Below the pieces are notes generated by a model that worked only from the letters and a program-made list of their open reading frames with translations, did not search any database and had not been told where the DNA came from. A DNA stretch of 64,000 nt from Streptomyces sp. TSRI0281 (GTDB lineage Bacteria; Actinomycetota; Actinomycetes; Streptomycetales; Streptomycetaceae), in contig NZ_LWLE01000023.1 in NCBI RefSeq assembly GCF_001905125.1, forward strand, positions 403,398 to 467,397. Direction: 5' to 3'. A program made the position numbers and the translations under genes. Shown piece by piece: positions 15,518 to 24,363 of this stretch (position 1 is its first letter; every line of letters begins with the position of its first letter).

Positions 15518-16759
15518 TTAGGCGAAGACGCCCAGGTGAGCGCCTACCTCCCGCATCTCCGTCGTGAGCGTCCGGCGCTTCTTCGTGATCTCCTCGAAGG
15601 TGATCGCGGCCGACGACTGGTGACGGAACCACTCGGGCGCCACGGCGTCGAGTCGGGCCAGCTCCTCCATGGCACCTGTCGGGTCGCCGGTGCGGACCTG
15701 CGCACGAGCCAGGTCGAGGTAGTACCGATTTCCGTCGTTGCTGCTCGGCTTCCCGAGCCGCTTCCAGCTCTTGGGCTGAAGGCTCTCCTCCTCGCCCGAC
15801 TTACGGACGACCGATCGCGCGTCCCCGGCGATCATGAAGTCCTCAAGTTCCTTCATCGACGCCGTGACGGGACCGAACATCGACCAGTGACGGAGCAGGT
15901 TCCTGTGCGTCACACCCACGGCCTTGGCCGCCGTACCGGCAGCCCGGCGAAGCGTCCTGGCCTCTTCGGGACGGTTGTTCCGTGCGGCCGCCGCAGCGGC
16001 CTCCATCGCCAGACCTCCCCACGTCGCGTACTCGTCGGGCGAGGCTCCTTTGATCTTCGGCTCCACAAGATCCATGGTCGCGACGGCGATGTCCTCGGCC
16101 TCGTCGTAGCGCTCGGTACGCATGAGCATCCAGCACATACCGCCGACCCCGGACGCGGCCGTCAGTGGGGCCTCGGCCTCCCGTGCGTCCGCGATGGATT
16201 CCCGAATGGCACTGTGCGCAAGGTCGTACTGGCGGATCTGCGTCAGGTAGCGGCCGACCAGTTGCAGCGCTTCCGATCGAGCCACCAGGGCGTCGATGCG
16301 GTCCTGGCCCGAGTCGTAGTACGCGACGGCATCGCTCACCGCGCGAATCAGGGCGGGCAGATCGGCCGCGATGCTCCTGTAGCTGTCGCCGAAGTACAGC
16401 ACCGCATGGTCGTGTGTCATGCGTCGCAGACGACGGAGATCCGGTTCCTCACCGGTCGGCGCACGCAGGGGAAGGAGACCCATCGCGGGTGTGAGCGCGA
16501 TGCGCAGTTCCCGAAGATTCAAGCTGTTCGGATCGTCGTGCCTGACCGGCTCCGGTGTTCCGGCCGCCATTAGGTCCGACGTCTTGACCCCCAAGGTTCT
16601 GGCGATCTGGTGCAGCGTCTCCATCCGCACACCGTCGGCGCCCTGCTCGATCCGTCGGATGGGACCGACCGAGAGTCCCGACCGATGCGCGAGCTGCTCC
16701 TGGCTGAGGCCGCTCGCCCGCCGGTATTTCCTCAGGTTGTCCGCGAGTTCGTCCGACAT
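15518..16759 (-). CDS. XRE-family regulator with tetratricopeptide-like C-terminus
   Basis: A 413-residue protein. Residues 8-65 form an XRE helix-turn-helix (LADNLRKYRRASGLSQEQLA, SGLSVGPIRRIEQG, METLHQIARTLGV). The remainder is helical and TPR-like (for example YDLAHSAIRESIADAREAEA and YDEAEDIAVATMDLVEP), as in the WhiJ/SARP-related regulators that use repeats to sense peptides or partners. The ATG at 16759 has AAGGGTGG upstream. It is divergent from a small protein and a DUF397 gene, the classical Streptomyces regulatory trio with the HATPase gene. Likely a local transcriptional repressor or switch. Confidence 0.85.
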   Translation of the reverse strand: MSDELADNLRKYRRASGLSQEQLAHRSGLSVGPIRRIEQGADGVRMETLHQIARTLGVKTSDLMAAGTPEPVRHDDPNSLNLRELRIALTPAMGLLPLRAPTGEEPDLRRLRRMTHDHAVLYFGDSYRSIAADLPALIRAVSDAVAYYDSGQDRIDALVARSEALQLVGRYLTQIRQYDLAHSAIRESIADAREAEAPLTAASGVGGMCWMLMRTERYDEAEDIAVATMDLVEPKIKGASPDEYATWGGLAMEAAAAAARNNRPEEARTLRRAAGTAAKAVGVTHRNLLRHWSMFGPVTASMKELEDFMIAGDARSVVRKSGEEESLQPKSWKRLGKPSSNDGNRYYLDLARAQVRTGDPTGAMEELARLDAVAPEWFRHQSSAAITFEEITKKRRTLTTEMREVGAHLGVFA

Positions 16760-16870
16760 ACGACACCACCCTTCGCCAACCAGCGTACGACTCGGGCCCG
16801 GACGCAACGGTCGCTTCCCTCCCCGAACGGCACCCGGCCTCACCGCTGCCGCGAGAGCGAGCCTCAAGAG

Positions 16871-17071
16871 GTGAGCCCCTACCAGGACCGACTGTCGTTG
16901 CCGCAGATCGACCGGACATGCGTATGGCTCGAAAGGGTGATCCGAGATCGCCCCAGGAAGACTGACGAAGAACTTGACCGGTACCGGCTTGCGTTCGACC
17001 GCCTCCGCGCACAAGCGTGGGACATGGCTGCTTCCTCAGCCGTGATCGAGCGCGTACGCAAGGAGATCTGA
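16871..17071 (+). CDS. Small protein of the XRE-DUF397 cluster
   Basis: A 66-residue helical, charged protein starting VSPYQDRLSLPQIDRT and ending SSAVIERVRKEI. The GTG at 16871 is the only reasonable start; its ribosome binding site is poor. The TGA shares one base with the ATG of the DUF397 gene (TGATG), so the two are coupled. I do not recognise the family. Its composition and its place between an XRE regulator and DUF397 suggest a regulatory accessory protein. Confidence 0.6.
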   Translation: MSPYQDRLSLPQIDRTCVWLERVIRDRPRKTDEELDRYRLAFDRLRAQAWDMAASSAVIERVRKEI

Positions 17072-17304
17072 TGGTTCCCGCTATCCCGTCCGACGAGACC
17101 CTGACCTGGTTCAAGTCCTCCTACAGTGGCGGCAACACCACCGAATGCGTAGAGACCGCGTACCTGGCGCGGGGCGCAGCGGTCCGTGATTCGAAGCACG
17201 TGGACGGCCCTAGGCTGAGGTTCGGTTCTGCCGCATGGCAGCGGTTCGTCGACGCTGTTCACGACCGCACCGCAGCCATACCGGCAACCGTCCGCCGCCC
17301 CTGA
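17071..17304 (+). CDS. DUF397 protein
   Basis: A 77-residue protein with the DUF397 signature: TWFKSSYSGGNTTECVETAY, RDSKHVDGP, then FGSAAWQRFVDAV. DUF397 proteins are abundant in Streptomyces beside XRE regulators and HATPase proteins; the WhiJ cluster is the studied example, where the small protein modulates the regulator. GGAG lies five bases before the ATG. It is coupled to the small gene upstream and followed 13 bases later by the P-loop gene. Confidence 0.9.
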   Translation: MVPAIPSDETLTWFKSSYSGGNTTECVETAYLARGAAVRDSKHVDGPRLRFGSAAWQRFVDAVHDRTAAIPATVRRP

Positions 17305-17317
17305 GCGAAAGGTCCGC

Positions 17318-17866
17318 ATGGGCACCGATTTGGCTTCCGCAGTCGTCCTGATCACCGGTGTGATGGCTTCGGGGAAGTCGACCGTGGCCGGCCTCCTGGC
17401 CGAGCGGCTGCCTCGGGCCGCGCATGTGCGCGGTGACGTCTTCCGCCGGATGCTCACCTCCGGTCGGGAGGAACTGATGCCGGAAGAGACTCCGGAGGCC
17501 AAGGCCCAACTGGAGCTCCGCTATCGCCTTTCCGCTCTTGTGGCCGACGAGTACGCGCGCGACGGGTGGACCGCGATCGTCCAGGACATCGTCCTCGGGG
17601 AAGACCTGGACCACTACATCGCCCGGGTGCGCACGCGTCCCCTGTACGTCATCGTGCTGGCCCCCTCCACCACGGCCGTGCGGAGCAGGGAGACCGGGCG
17701 CGCGAAGACCGGATACGGCCCCTGGACGGTCGACGCCCTCGACGGCATCCTCCGCGCGGAGACACCACGCATCGGTCTCTGGCTGGATACGTCGGAGCAG
17801 ACCCCGGATCAGACGGTCTCGGAGATCCTCGACAACTTGGCCGCCGCCCGCATCCAGTCCGTCTGA
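17318..17866 (+). CDS. P-loop phosphotransferase-like AAA protein
   Basis: A 182-residue protein with Walker A GVMASGKST at residues 14-22, a basic HVRGDVFRRML segment, and QDIVLGEDLDHYIARVRTRPLYVIVLAP. This resembles the chloramphenicol phosphotransferase/shikimate kinase-like group of small P-loop kinases. GAAAGG precedes the ATG. It follows DUF397 closely on the same strand, so it is probably part of that transcript, which is an unusual addition to the trio. The substrate is unknown; a small-molecule or nucleotide kinase is the safe description. Confidence 0.75.
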   Translation: MGTDLASAVVLITGVMASGKSTVAGLLAERLPRAAHVRGDVFRRMLTSGREELMPEETPEAKAQLELRYRLSALVADEYARDGWTAIVQDIVLGEDLDHYIARVRTRPLYVIVLAPSTTAVRSRETGRAKTGYGPWTVDALDGILRAETPRIGLWLDTSEQTPDQTVSEILDNLAAARIQSV

Positions 17867-18074
17867 CGGGCTCTCGTACTTGGTGGTTGGCTCCGGAAGT
17901 CCTTCGGGGGTTGGCTCCGGAGCCGGTGTCGCATCTATCGACCAGCCAGGCGATGTAGTCAAGATGGCGCCGGATCCGCTGCGGGAGTGCGTGCGCCGCC
18001 GTCGCCGCCCCGCCTTCCTGATTCCGGACCGTGCGCCGCGCGCAGATGTCCCGTACCGCTCCATGCGGAGGACC
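17867..18074. other. Convergent intergenic region without a gene
   Basis: About 200 bases between the P-loop gene and the serine hydrolase. On the minus strand a short run reads RIRRHLDYIAWLVDR without a start or continuing frame, which may be a trace of an older gene. A direct repeat GGTTGGCTCCGGA occurs twice near 17890 and 17912. No clear terminator is visible. Confidence 0.4.
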
Positions 18075-19313
18075 TCAACGCCGCTGACGGTCGGCGTTCG
18101 GAGTCGTGCACAGGGCGTCGTCGACCAGCTTGCTCTCGGCCTTTACCACGCGCAGGACGTCGTCCGGGGAATCGGCGAGGACGCCCGACAACGAGACCGC
18201 GACGCTGCGCCGGCCATCGGCGGTGACGCCGGTGGCGCTGATCCAGCCGGAATCGCCGCCCTCGTGGCCCCAGTACACCCCGCCGCAGGAGAGCGGGCGT
18301 GAGAAGAGCCCCAGCCCGTCACGTACGCCCGGCATGAGGTGCCTGAACTCCTTGCTGACCCGGATGGTCCGTTTCATCTGCGCCAGCTGCGCCGGTGGCA
18401 GGAGTCGGCCGCCGAGCAGGGCACGGAAGAATCGGTTGAGATCGGCGGTGGTGGAGACGAGACCGGCCTCTCCATTGGTGCCCGAGCCGACCTGCTCGGT
18501 GACGTTCACGAGCGGCTCGTCGGCCTTGAACCTCTGATAGGTCTCGCCATGTGGCTGGGGCAGTGTGGGTGAAGTACCCGGCCAGAAGGTGTGATCGAGG
18601 CCGAGCGGCCGGACGATCCGATCCCTTACCTCCTCGTGCCAAGGGTGCCCGGTGACCCGCTCGATGATCATGCCGAGCAGGACGTACGCGGTGTTGCCGT
18701 AGCTCCAGCGCTTGCCGGGCCGGAAGTCCGGGCGGTGGCGCATCGCCCGGGCGACGGTCTGCTCGGGTGTGTAGGTGTCGTATCGGCGCTGGTAGAAGTC
18801 CTCCGCCGAGGTGTAGTCCGGGTAGTCGTCGTGGATGCCGCTGGTGTGCTGGAGCAGTTGGCGGATGGTGATCGCGCGACCGTCGTTGCCTTTTCCGGAA
18901 ATCACACCGGGCAGCCATCGTTCGACCGAGTCGTCCAGGGAGAGACGGTGGTCGCCGCTGAGTTGCAGGATCACGGTCGCCACGAACGCCTTGGTGACGC
19001 TGGCTATCCGGAAGTGCCCGTCCCGAGCGACCGGCAGACGGTCCGTCAGGTCGGCGACGCCGCTCGTGGCGGTCAGGTTCCGGCCGTCGGAGGTGACCAG
19101 GCGGGCCTGCACTCCTGTCACGCCGAGTGCGGTGAGCGCATCGGCGTCGTTCTGGATCTGGAGCTGGATTCGGTCGTCCCGCTGTGGGGTGGATATCGCG
19201 CCGGGCACACTGGTGGAAAGGGTTCCGGCCACGAGGGCGGCCAGCGTCAGGTTCCGTCGGATGGATCGGCCGCGCCGCCGCGGTGTACGAATCGGTGAAC
19301 TCTTCATGGGCAT
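18075..19313 (-). CDS. Secreted serine hydrolase (beta-lactamase / D-Ala-D-Ala carboxypeptidase fold, S12)
   Basis: A 412-residue protein. An N-terminal signal sequence (basic RTPRRRGRSIRRN then LTLAALVAGTLSTSVPGA) exports it. Motifs of family S12 are intact: SVTK (SxxK), YGN (YxN) and HEGG (HxG) near the C-terminus. Such enzymes are DD-carboxypeptidases, esterases or D-amino peptidases; DD-peptidase-like activity on cell wall material is the most likely. Starts at 19313 or 19307 are both possible and neither has a strong ribosome binding site. It is divergent from a two-component system, which may control it. Confidence 0.87.
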   Translation of the reverse strand: MPMKSSPIRTPRRRGRSIRRNLTLAALVAGTLSTSVPGAISTPQRDDRIQLQIQNDADALTALGVTGVQARLVTSDGRNLTATSGVADLTDRLPVARDGHFRIASVTKAFVATVILQLSGDHRLSLDDSVERWLPGVISGKGNDGRAITIRQLLQHTSGIHDDYPDYTSAEDFYQRRYDTYTPEQTVARAMRHRPDFRPGKRWSYGNTAYVLLGMIIERVTGHPWHEEVRDRIVRPLGLDHTFWPGTSPTLPQPHGETYQRFKADEPLVNVTEQVGSGTNGEAGLVSTTADLNRFFRALLGGRLLPPAQLAQMKRTIRVSKEFRHLMPGVRDGLGLFSRPLSCGGVYWGHEGGDSGWISATGVTADGRRSVAVSLSGVLADSPDDVLRVVKAESKLVDDALCTTPNADRQRR

Positions 19314-19420
19314 GGACACTAGGTCTGGCTGAGGTGGGCAGACGGTACCGCTCACCCGTGAGAAAAAGGGGTAGTGGGCTGTAGTGCCAGGTTCGGTCGC
19401 CATGGCTCAGACTTGCGCGA

Positions 19421-20575
19421 ATGAACCACCATGGGGCCAGTCGGCTTTCGGCGATGTGGCGCGGTCTGGGTTATCTACTGGGAAGCCTGTTCACCGCTGC
19501 GGTCGCCCTGTTCGCGCTGCCCGTACTCATCGTCCCGATGATGGCTCGCACCTGGGCGTCCTGGCATCGTCGCCGCGCCGACCGGCTGCTGCTCTCTCCG
19601 CGTTCCGGTCCCGTCCGTGTCGGTACGTGGCGTGTTCTCGGGTGGCTGAGCACCTACATCGTGACCAGTCTGGCGTTCGGGCTCGTCGTGGTGCTGTGCG
19701 CGGCCAACGCGCTGGCCGCGGCCATCACGGTGCCCTTGTGGTGGGCGTTGCCCGCCGGCACCCGCGCGGGCGGCTTCGCGGCCGGTGTTCCACTGACCGG
19801 GTGGGGCACGGCGTTGACCTTGGGGACCGCACAAGTCGTCATCTTCGCGGCCCTGACCTACTGGCTGGTTCCACTGCTGGCGCGCCTGCACGCCCGGATC
19901 TGTGTGGCGTTGCTGTCCCCCTCAGCCGTCGAGAGGTTGGCGCAGCGTGTGGAGGCGCTGACCGAGACGCGGGCCGACGCCATGAACACGCACGGCGCGG
20001 AACTCCGCCGGATCGAACGTGACCTGCACGACGGCACCCAGGCCCGGCTGGTGGCCATCGCGATGCGGCTGGGCATGGCCCGTGAGTCGCTGAGCGAGGA
20101 CCCCCGGATGGTGGCCGGACTCTTGGAGGAAGCGCATGAGAGTGCCGAGGAGGCCATGGTGGAGCTTCGTGCGGTGATCCGGACGATCTACCCGCCGATC
20201 CTCGCCGATCGCGGCCTCGCCGGGGCGCTGGCCGCGTTGGGGACCCGATCGGCGATCGACAGCACCCTCGATATCGGCGACCTCGGCACGATCCCCGCCG
20301 CGGTCGAGGCCGTGGCCTACTTCACGATCGCCGAGGCGCTCACCAACGTTGCCAAGCACAGCCAGGCCACCCGGACCACCGTCCGCGTCGCGCGCGAAGG
20401 TGACCGGCTGTCGATCGAGGTCACCGACGACGGAGTCGGCGGCGCCGACGAGACGCTGGGTACCGGCATCGCCGGAATCCGCCACCGTGTCCTGGCGCTC
20501 GACGGCACAGTCCACGTCCACAGCCCCAGCGGCGGCCCGACCACGATCACTGTGAGGCTGGCGTGCGGGTCGTGA
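19421..20575 (+). CDS. NarL-type sensor histidine kinase
   Basis: A 384-residue kinase. About four transmembrane segments fill residues 15-160, without a large extracellular domain. A HisKA_3 dimerisation helix follows with the phospho-acceptor His in ELRRIERDLHDGTQARLVAI. The HATPase domain shows FTIAEALTNVAKHSQAT (N box), VTDDGVGGADETLGTGIAGI (G1/G2) and a C-terminal strand. The ATG at 19421 lacks a ribosome binding site. The gene overlaps the response regulator start by 13 bases. A membrane-intrinsic or cell-envelope signal is likely given the topology. Confidence 0.92.
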   Translation: MNHHGASRLSAMWRGLGYLLGSLFTAAVALFALPVLIVPMMARTWASWHRRRADRLLLSPRSGPVRVGTWRVLGWLSTYIVTSLAFGLVVVLCAANALAAAITVPLWWALPAGTRAGGFAAGVPLTGWGTALTLGTAQVVIFAALTYWLVPLLARLHARICVALLSPSAVERLAQRVEALTETRADAMNTHGAELRRIERDLHDGTQARLVAIAMRLGMARESLSEDPRMVAGLLEEAHESAEEAMVELRAVIRTIYPPILADRGLAGALAALGTRSAIDSTLDIGDLGTIPAAVEAVAYFTIAEALTNVAKHSQATRTTVRVAREGDRLSIEVTDDGVGGADETLGTGIAGIRHRVLALDGTVHVHSPSGGPTTITVRLACGS

Positions 20576-21207
20576 TCGCCGAGGACAACGTCCTGCTGGC
20601 CAATGGGCTGGAACTCCTGCTGACCGCCAAGGGCTTTCATGTCGCCGCGATCGCCCAGGACGCCCCCGGCTTCATCGCTGCCGTCACCGAACACCGACCG
20701 GACGTCACCATCGTCGACGTACGGCTACCGCCGACCTTCCGCGACGAGGGCATCCACGCCGCCATCCACGCCCGTCGCCGGCTCCCCGGCCTGCCCGTGC
20801 TCGTCCTCTCCCAATACGTCGAGCAGCAGTACGCCGGCGAGCTGATCTCCGATGGACGCGGCGGCGTCGGCTACCTTCTCAAGGACCGGGTGAGCCGGGT
20901 GAGCGAGTTCATCGACGCGCTGCGGCGGGTCGCCGCCGGCGGTACCGTCATGGACCCCGAGGTGATCGGGCAGCTCCTCACCCGTCACGCCCGCGACCCG
21001 ATTGCCGCCCTCACACCACGCGAACGCGAAGTTCTCGCCCTGATGGCCGAAGGAAACGACAACGCCACGATCGCGGCCCGGCTCGTCATCACCGAGAACG
21101 CCGTCCACAAGCACATCGGCAACATCTTCGCCAAGCTCGGCCTCTCCCCGGCCGACAGCGGCCACCGCCGCGTCCTCGCCGTCCTCACCTATCTCAGCCG
21201 CCACTGA
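20563..21207 (+). CDS. LuxR/NarL-family response regulator
   Basis: A 214-residue protein: receiver domain with acidic pocket AED at residues 6-8 and phospho-acceptor Asp in VTIVDVRLP, and Lys in YLLKDRV. A C-terminal LuxR helix-turn-helix shows LTPREREVLALMAEGNDNAT and TENAVHKHIGNIFAKL. The GTG at 20563 has GAGG upstream and lies inside the kinase gene end, so expression is coupled. It is the cognate partner of the kinase. Targets are unknown; the divergent hydrolase gene is one candidate. Confidence 0.93.
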   Translation: MRVVIAEDNVLLANGLELLLTAKGFHVAAIAQDAPGFIAAVTEHRPDVTIVDVRLPPTFRDEGIHAAIHARRRLPGLPVLVLSQYVEQQYAGELISDGRGGVGYLLKDRVSRVSEFIDALRRVAAGGTVMDPEVIGQLLTRHARDPIAALTPREREVLALMAEGNDNATIAARLVITENAVHKHIGNIFAKLGLSPADSGHRRVLAVLTYLSRH

Positions 21208-21904
21208 CCAGGACGTGTCCAGCCGATCACGCCGGACTGCTTGGCGATCACGGTCGGGGTATTGCGGCCGGCCGGAGGCGATCGAGACGGCCGCCGAAGC
21301 CGCCGGGCGCGAGCCGCTCGACCTGTTTGAGGAGCAGCGTGGGACGGCGCAGCTCCAGGCGGCTCTTGAGGGCCCGGGCGGACAACCCGGGCTGTCTGAA
21401 GGACCCCTACGACTGCACCGGCGGCAAGCGCGTGAACGGGTTCTGCGCTTCGGCATCGTCAACGCCCTGTGGGGGTCAAGTAGCTGCGCCGATCCACATG
21501 TTGAGCGCTTCATAACACCCGTACCGCGGACCAACTGGAGACCACCATGACAGCGCCGCGCACGCGCTCCCGTCGCCTCGTCGCCCTTCCGCTGAGGATG
21601 GCCTTGGCGACCGCCCTCGCCTTCCTGGACCTGCGGCGGTCGCACGGCGGGCGGGGTTTGTCCCCCACAAACAGGTACGCACGAAGGACGGCACGACGCT
21701 CGACCGGTACGTCCGGGCCCTGCGCGCCGAGACCGCGTGACACCCGTCCTTGAACTGCGCGTACCCCGCCCGATCCACGGAAGTACGCGACTGAACTCCA
21801 GTCCCCTCTTGCAGCCGGGCAACACCCTCCGTAGCTTGCTGATCACAGCGATGGGAGAGGATCACACGCAATGATCCCGAAGATGACCGTGCAGGAGGCC
21901 GCAC
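21208..21904. other. Intergenic stretch with probable decayed coding traces
   Basis: Nearly 700 bases after the response regulator hold no gene I can support as intact. Traces: a run ending CLKDPYDCTGGKRVNGFC (around 21390-21450) in one frame, and a signal-peptide-like start at 21547 followed in another frame by a plausible C-terminus. Composition stays high-GC. Confidence 0.45.
21547..21740 (+). pseudogene. Possible remnant of a secreted protein (N-terminus and C-terminus in different frames)
   Basis: ATG at 21547 is preceded by GGAGACCACC and encodes a Tat/Sec-like start (TRSRRLVALPLRMALATALA). The continuation is implausible as protein. In another frame, bases 21657-21740 read FVPHKQVRTKDGTTLDRYVR and end at TGA. 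This fits an internal deletion that joined the signal peptide to the last codons out of frame. The original protein is not recognisable. Confidence 0.35.
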
Positions 21905-22453
21905 GTGTCCGTGGATGGCTCTGGTCCCGTGTTCCTCGAAGGCGAGGAGTGGCAGGCGTACTTCCGCGATTTCCAGCACTCCGCGTTCCGTCTCGAAGTT
22001 CAGCAGACTTACACCATGCCCGCCGAGGCCGAATCGGTCCGCGGCTTCCTCTCCGGGGAGCCCGTTCCTCCAGGGTTCAACGCGTCGTGGCACGAGACCG
22101 TCCGGGGCCACGCGGCTGCCGGTCGCACCATGACGCGGGCGAAAGTGGTCCGGAGGCCGTTGACGGACTACAGCCGCTACCTGTTCGAGTGGTGCATCCC
22201 CGGCAATGTCGCGGCAGGTGAGGACTACCGCATGGTGGACCTCACCGACAGTCCTGGCCTTGGCCTTGGCCTTGGCCTACCGGATCAGGACTTCTGGCTG
22301 TTCGACGAATCGATCGTCGTCCACCTCAACTATCGGGTGGACGGGACCCAGTCAGGTCGTGAGCTGATCTCCGACCCGGACATCAGCGCGTACCGGGCTT
22401 GGCGCGATCTTGCTCTGGAACACGCTGTTCCCTTCCACGACTTTCCGGTCTGA
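21905..22453 (+). CDS. DUF6879 family protein
   Basis: A 182-residue soluble protein reading FLEGEEWQAYFRDFQHSAFR, then LFEWCIPGNVAAGEDYRMVD, DQDFWLFDESIVV and a C-terminal SAYRAWRDLALEHAVPFHDF. This matches the DUF6879 pattern, common in Streptomyces beside HTH regulators with unknown function. The GTG at 21905 has CAGGAGG six bases upstream, an unambiguous start. An in-frame GGCCTT microsatellite (22256-22279) gives LGLGLGL before the conserved DFWLFD segment. It converges with the HTH-TPR gene. Confidence 0.8.
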   Translation: MSVDGSGPVFLEGEEWQAYFRDFQHSAFRLEVQQTYTMPAEAESVRGFLSGEPVPPGFNASWHETVRGHAAAGRTMTRAKVVRRPLTDYSRYLFEWCIPGNVAAGEDYRMVDLTDSPGLGLGLGLPDQDFWLFDESIVVHLNYRVDGTQSGRELISDPDISAYRAWRDLALEHAVPFHDFPV

Positions 22454-22523
22454 ACGCCGGGCGCCCCCCGCGCATCGGGTTCAGGCCGGAGGTCCGGAGC
22501 GTCATCCCCTCACCGGCGGTCAA

Positions 22524-23864
22524 TCAGCCGACGAGAAAGGGCGGTGCGATCCCGCGCGCCCGGTCATACAGGTCTCGGGCTGTCGGATTCTTCAGGTGCG
22601 GTCGCAGGAGACCGAACATGGTCCTGACGCGGTCGTCCGCACGCCCGGACTGAACCATGGGGTAGTCGTCCAGCGCCTGGCTCCAGGTGGCGCAGGCCGC
22701 TTCCAGGTGGCCGATCTCCAGTTGTCGCTCGGCGAGGGTCGCCCTGTGCCGAACCCTCGCCCGGCGGTATACGCCGAAGCGGAGCCTGTCGGACTGTTGC
22801 ATGGCTTCGACTGCGCCGGAGACATCGCCGAGCTCGTAACGTACCTGGCTGATGTGGTAGTTGAGCGAGGACGGATCGTACGAGCCGAAGGGGGCGCTGC
22901 GGGACTCGGCGCGGTCCATGGCCGCCTCCGCTTCGCGGATGTACCGCATCGCGCCGACGCGGTCGCCGGTCTGAGCAGCGGTGTGAGCCTGCTGTCCGGC
23001 GAGAAAGGCACGCATACGCGGGCCGGCCTGGGGAGACGCGGCGGCAGCCGCATCGGCCAGCTGCATGGCTTTGGCGCCGTGGCCGAGGTCGACGGCTTGC
23101 ACGCTCATTCCGCGCAGGGTGGTGCAGTACGTGAGGTGGTCCTCAGCCGCGCCCGCCAGTTCGAGAGCCTTGACGTAGTAGCGCTGCGCGAGGCCGTGGA
23201 GCCCCTCGTCAACGGCCATGTAGCCGGTCAGATAGAGGAGGTCCGAGGCGGCGGAGAGCATCGCTTGCCGAACCGGCTCGGGCGCGTCCGCGCGTAGATA
23301 GGCCGCCACCGTGTTGACCATGAACGATGCGGCCATGGGCCGCGCGTGGCGACCGCCGAACTGGTCGTCGAGGTCAGATACCCGCTCGGTCATCGCGATG
23401 ACCATGTCGACTTCGTTCATCCCTATACGGGAGATCCGCCCGGCCTGGACCGCCTCCGCGCGCCCGATCACATCGGGCCATCCGGGAATCGTCAGGGCCA
23501 CGGAGAAGAGACCAGCGCCCAGGACTCGGCGGCGTGAGGGGTCCATGTCCTGCCTGCCCAGGTCGATCATCCCTTCCACGGTATCCGCGGGCCCCGGTGA
23601 CACCGAGCGAGGGGCGGGGATGCCTGCTTCCGAAGAGGTCACCGGTCTGGCCAGCCTCCGCGAGAGCGCTTCGAGGATGCAGGCCCTGACGGGTTCACGC
23701 GGGACGGTACCTCCGAGCCAGTGGCTCACCCCTGATTCGTCGTACCGCAATGGGGTGCCTGTCTCCGTACCGACACGGTTCACCGCACGTGCGAACTGAC
23801 TGTGCGTCCATCGAGTCTCTGCGAGCAGTCGGGCAAGCCCGGAGTTGGGCCCCTTTTTCACCAT
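22524..23864 (-). CDS. HTH regulator with tetratricopeptide-like repeats
   Basis: A 446-residue protein. The N-terminus carries an HTH-like unit (LARLLAETRWTHSQFARAVN, YDESGVSHWLGGTVPREPVR). A short hydrophobic stretch RRRVLGAGLFSVALTIPGW lies near residue 120. The rest is TPR-like helices (EDHLTYCTTLRGMSVQAVDL, GDRVGAMRYIREAEAAMDRA). This is the common actinobacterial transcriptional regulator with tetratricopeptide sensor. It is divergent from two small genes (24016 and 24364), which may be its targets. The ATG at 23864 is preceded by AAAGGTGAG at a rather long distance. Confidence 0.8.
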   Translation of the reverse strand: MVKKGPNSGLARLLAETRWTHSQFARAVNRVGTETGTPLRYDESGVSHWLGGTVPREPVRACILEALSRRLARPVTSSEAGIPAPRSVSPGPADTVEGMIDLGRQDMDPSRRRVLGAGLFSVALTIPGWPDVIGRAEAVQAGRISRIGMNEVDMVIAMTERVSDLDDQFGGRHARPMAASFMVNTVAAYLRADAPEPVRQAMLSAASDLLYLTGYMAVDEGLHGLAQRYYVKALELAGAAEDHLTYCTTLRGMSVQAVDLGHGAKAMQLADAAAAASPQAGPRMRAFLAGQQAHTAAQTGDRVGAMRYIREAEAAMDRAESRSAPFGSYDPSSLNYHISQVRYELGDVSGAVEAMQQSDRLRFGVYRRARVRHRATLAERQLEIGHLEAACATWSQALDDYPMVQSGRADDRVRTMFGLLRPHLKNPTARDLYDRARGIAPPFLVG

Positions 23865-24015
23865 GGTCCACAACTCACCTTTCCATGAAGAACTTTCAAG
23901 GGTTTCAAGTCCCGCACCAGTTCCCACGCTACCGCTGTGCGTGGTCAGACGGTTGCGTAGAGACAGGAAGGCCCGGCGAATCAGGTCGCTGAGCCTGTCT
24001 CCAAGGGGTCGAGCG

Positions 24016-24246
24016 ATGAGAAGTGAAGCACGGGCGCTGCTTGCCCAGTTGACCGCAGAGCAAGGTGGCGACGGCGTCTTGCGAGTGGATACGGCGGAGG
24101 GCATCGACCTTGCGCCGGGTTCTATGGCCTACCCGCCGTGCCAATGTCCCCGACACCGTGACGACTCGGCCGAAGCCGATCCTGCGACACGGACGAACGC
24201 CGACGTCCGCTCCACGAACGACCAGGGTGAGGGCGACCCGTTGTGA
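24016..24246 (+). CDS. Unrecognised small protein with CxC motif
   Basis: A 76-residue protein beginning MRSEARALLAQLTAEQGGDG and containing AYPPCQCPRHRDD in the middle; the C-terminus is polar and probably disordered. AAGGGG lies eight bases before the ATG. It is divergent from the HTH-TPR regulator and 117 bases upstream of the 43-residue peptide gene, so the three may be one unit. No family is recognised. Confidence 0.6.
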   Translation: MRSEARALLAQLTAEQGGDGVLRVDTAEGIDLAPGSMAYPPCQCPRHRDDSAEADPATRTNADVRSTNDQGEGDPL

Positions 24247-24363
24247 GGCAGTCGCCGGTCGGCCCGCGTCACTGAGGTCCCCTCCTGACCCGACGGTCCC
24301 GGACGGCACCTCCCTGAGCCGCTACTGCCAGCACACGGACAAGGAAGGGAGGTGACACCCGCA

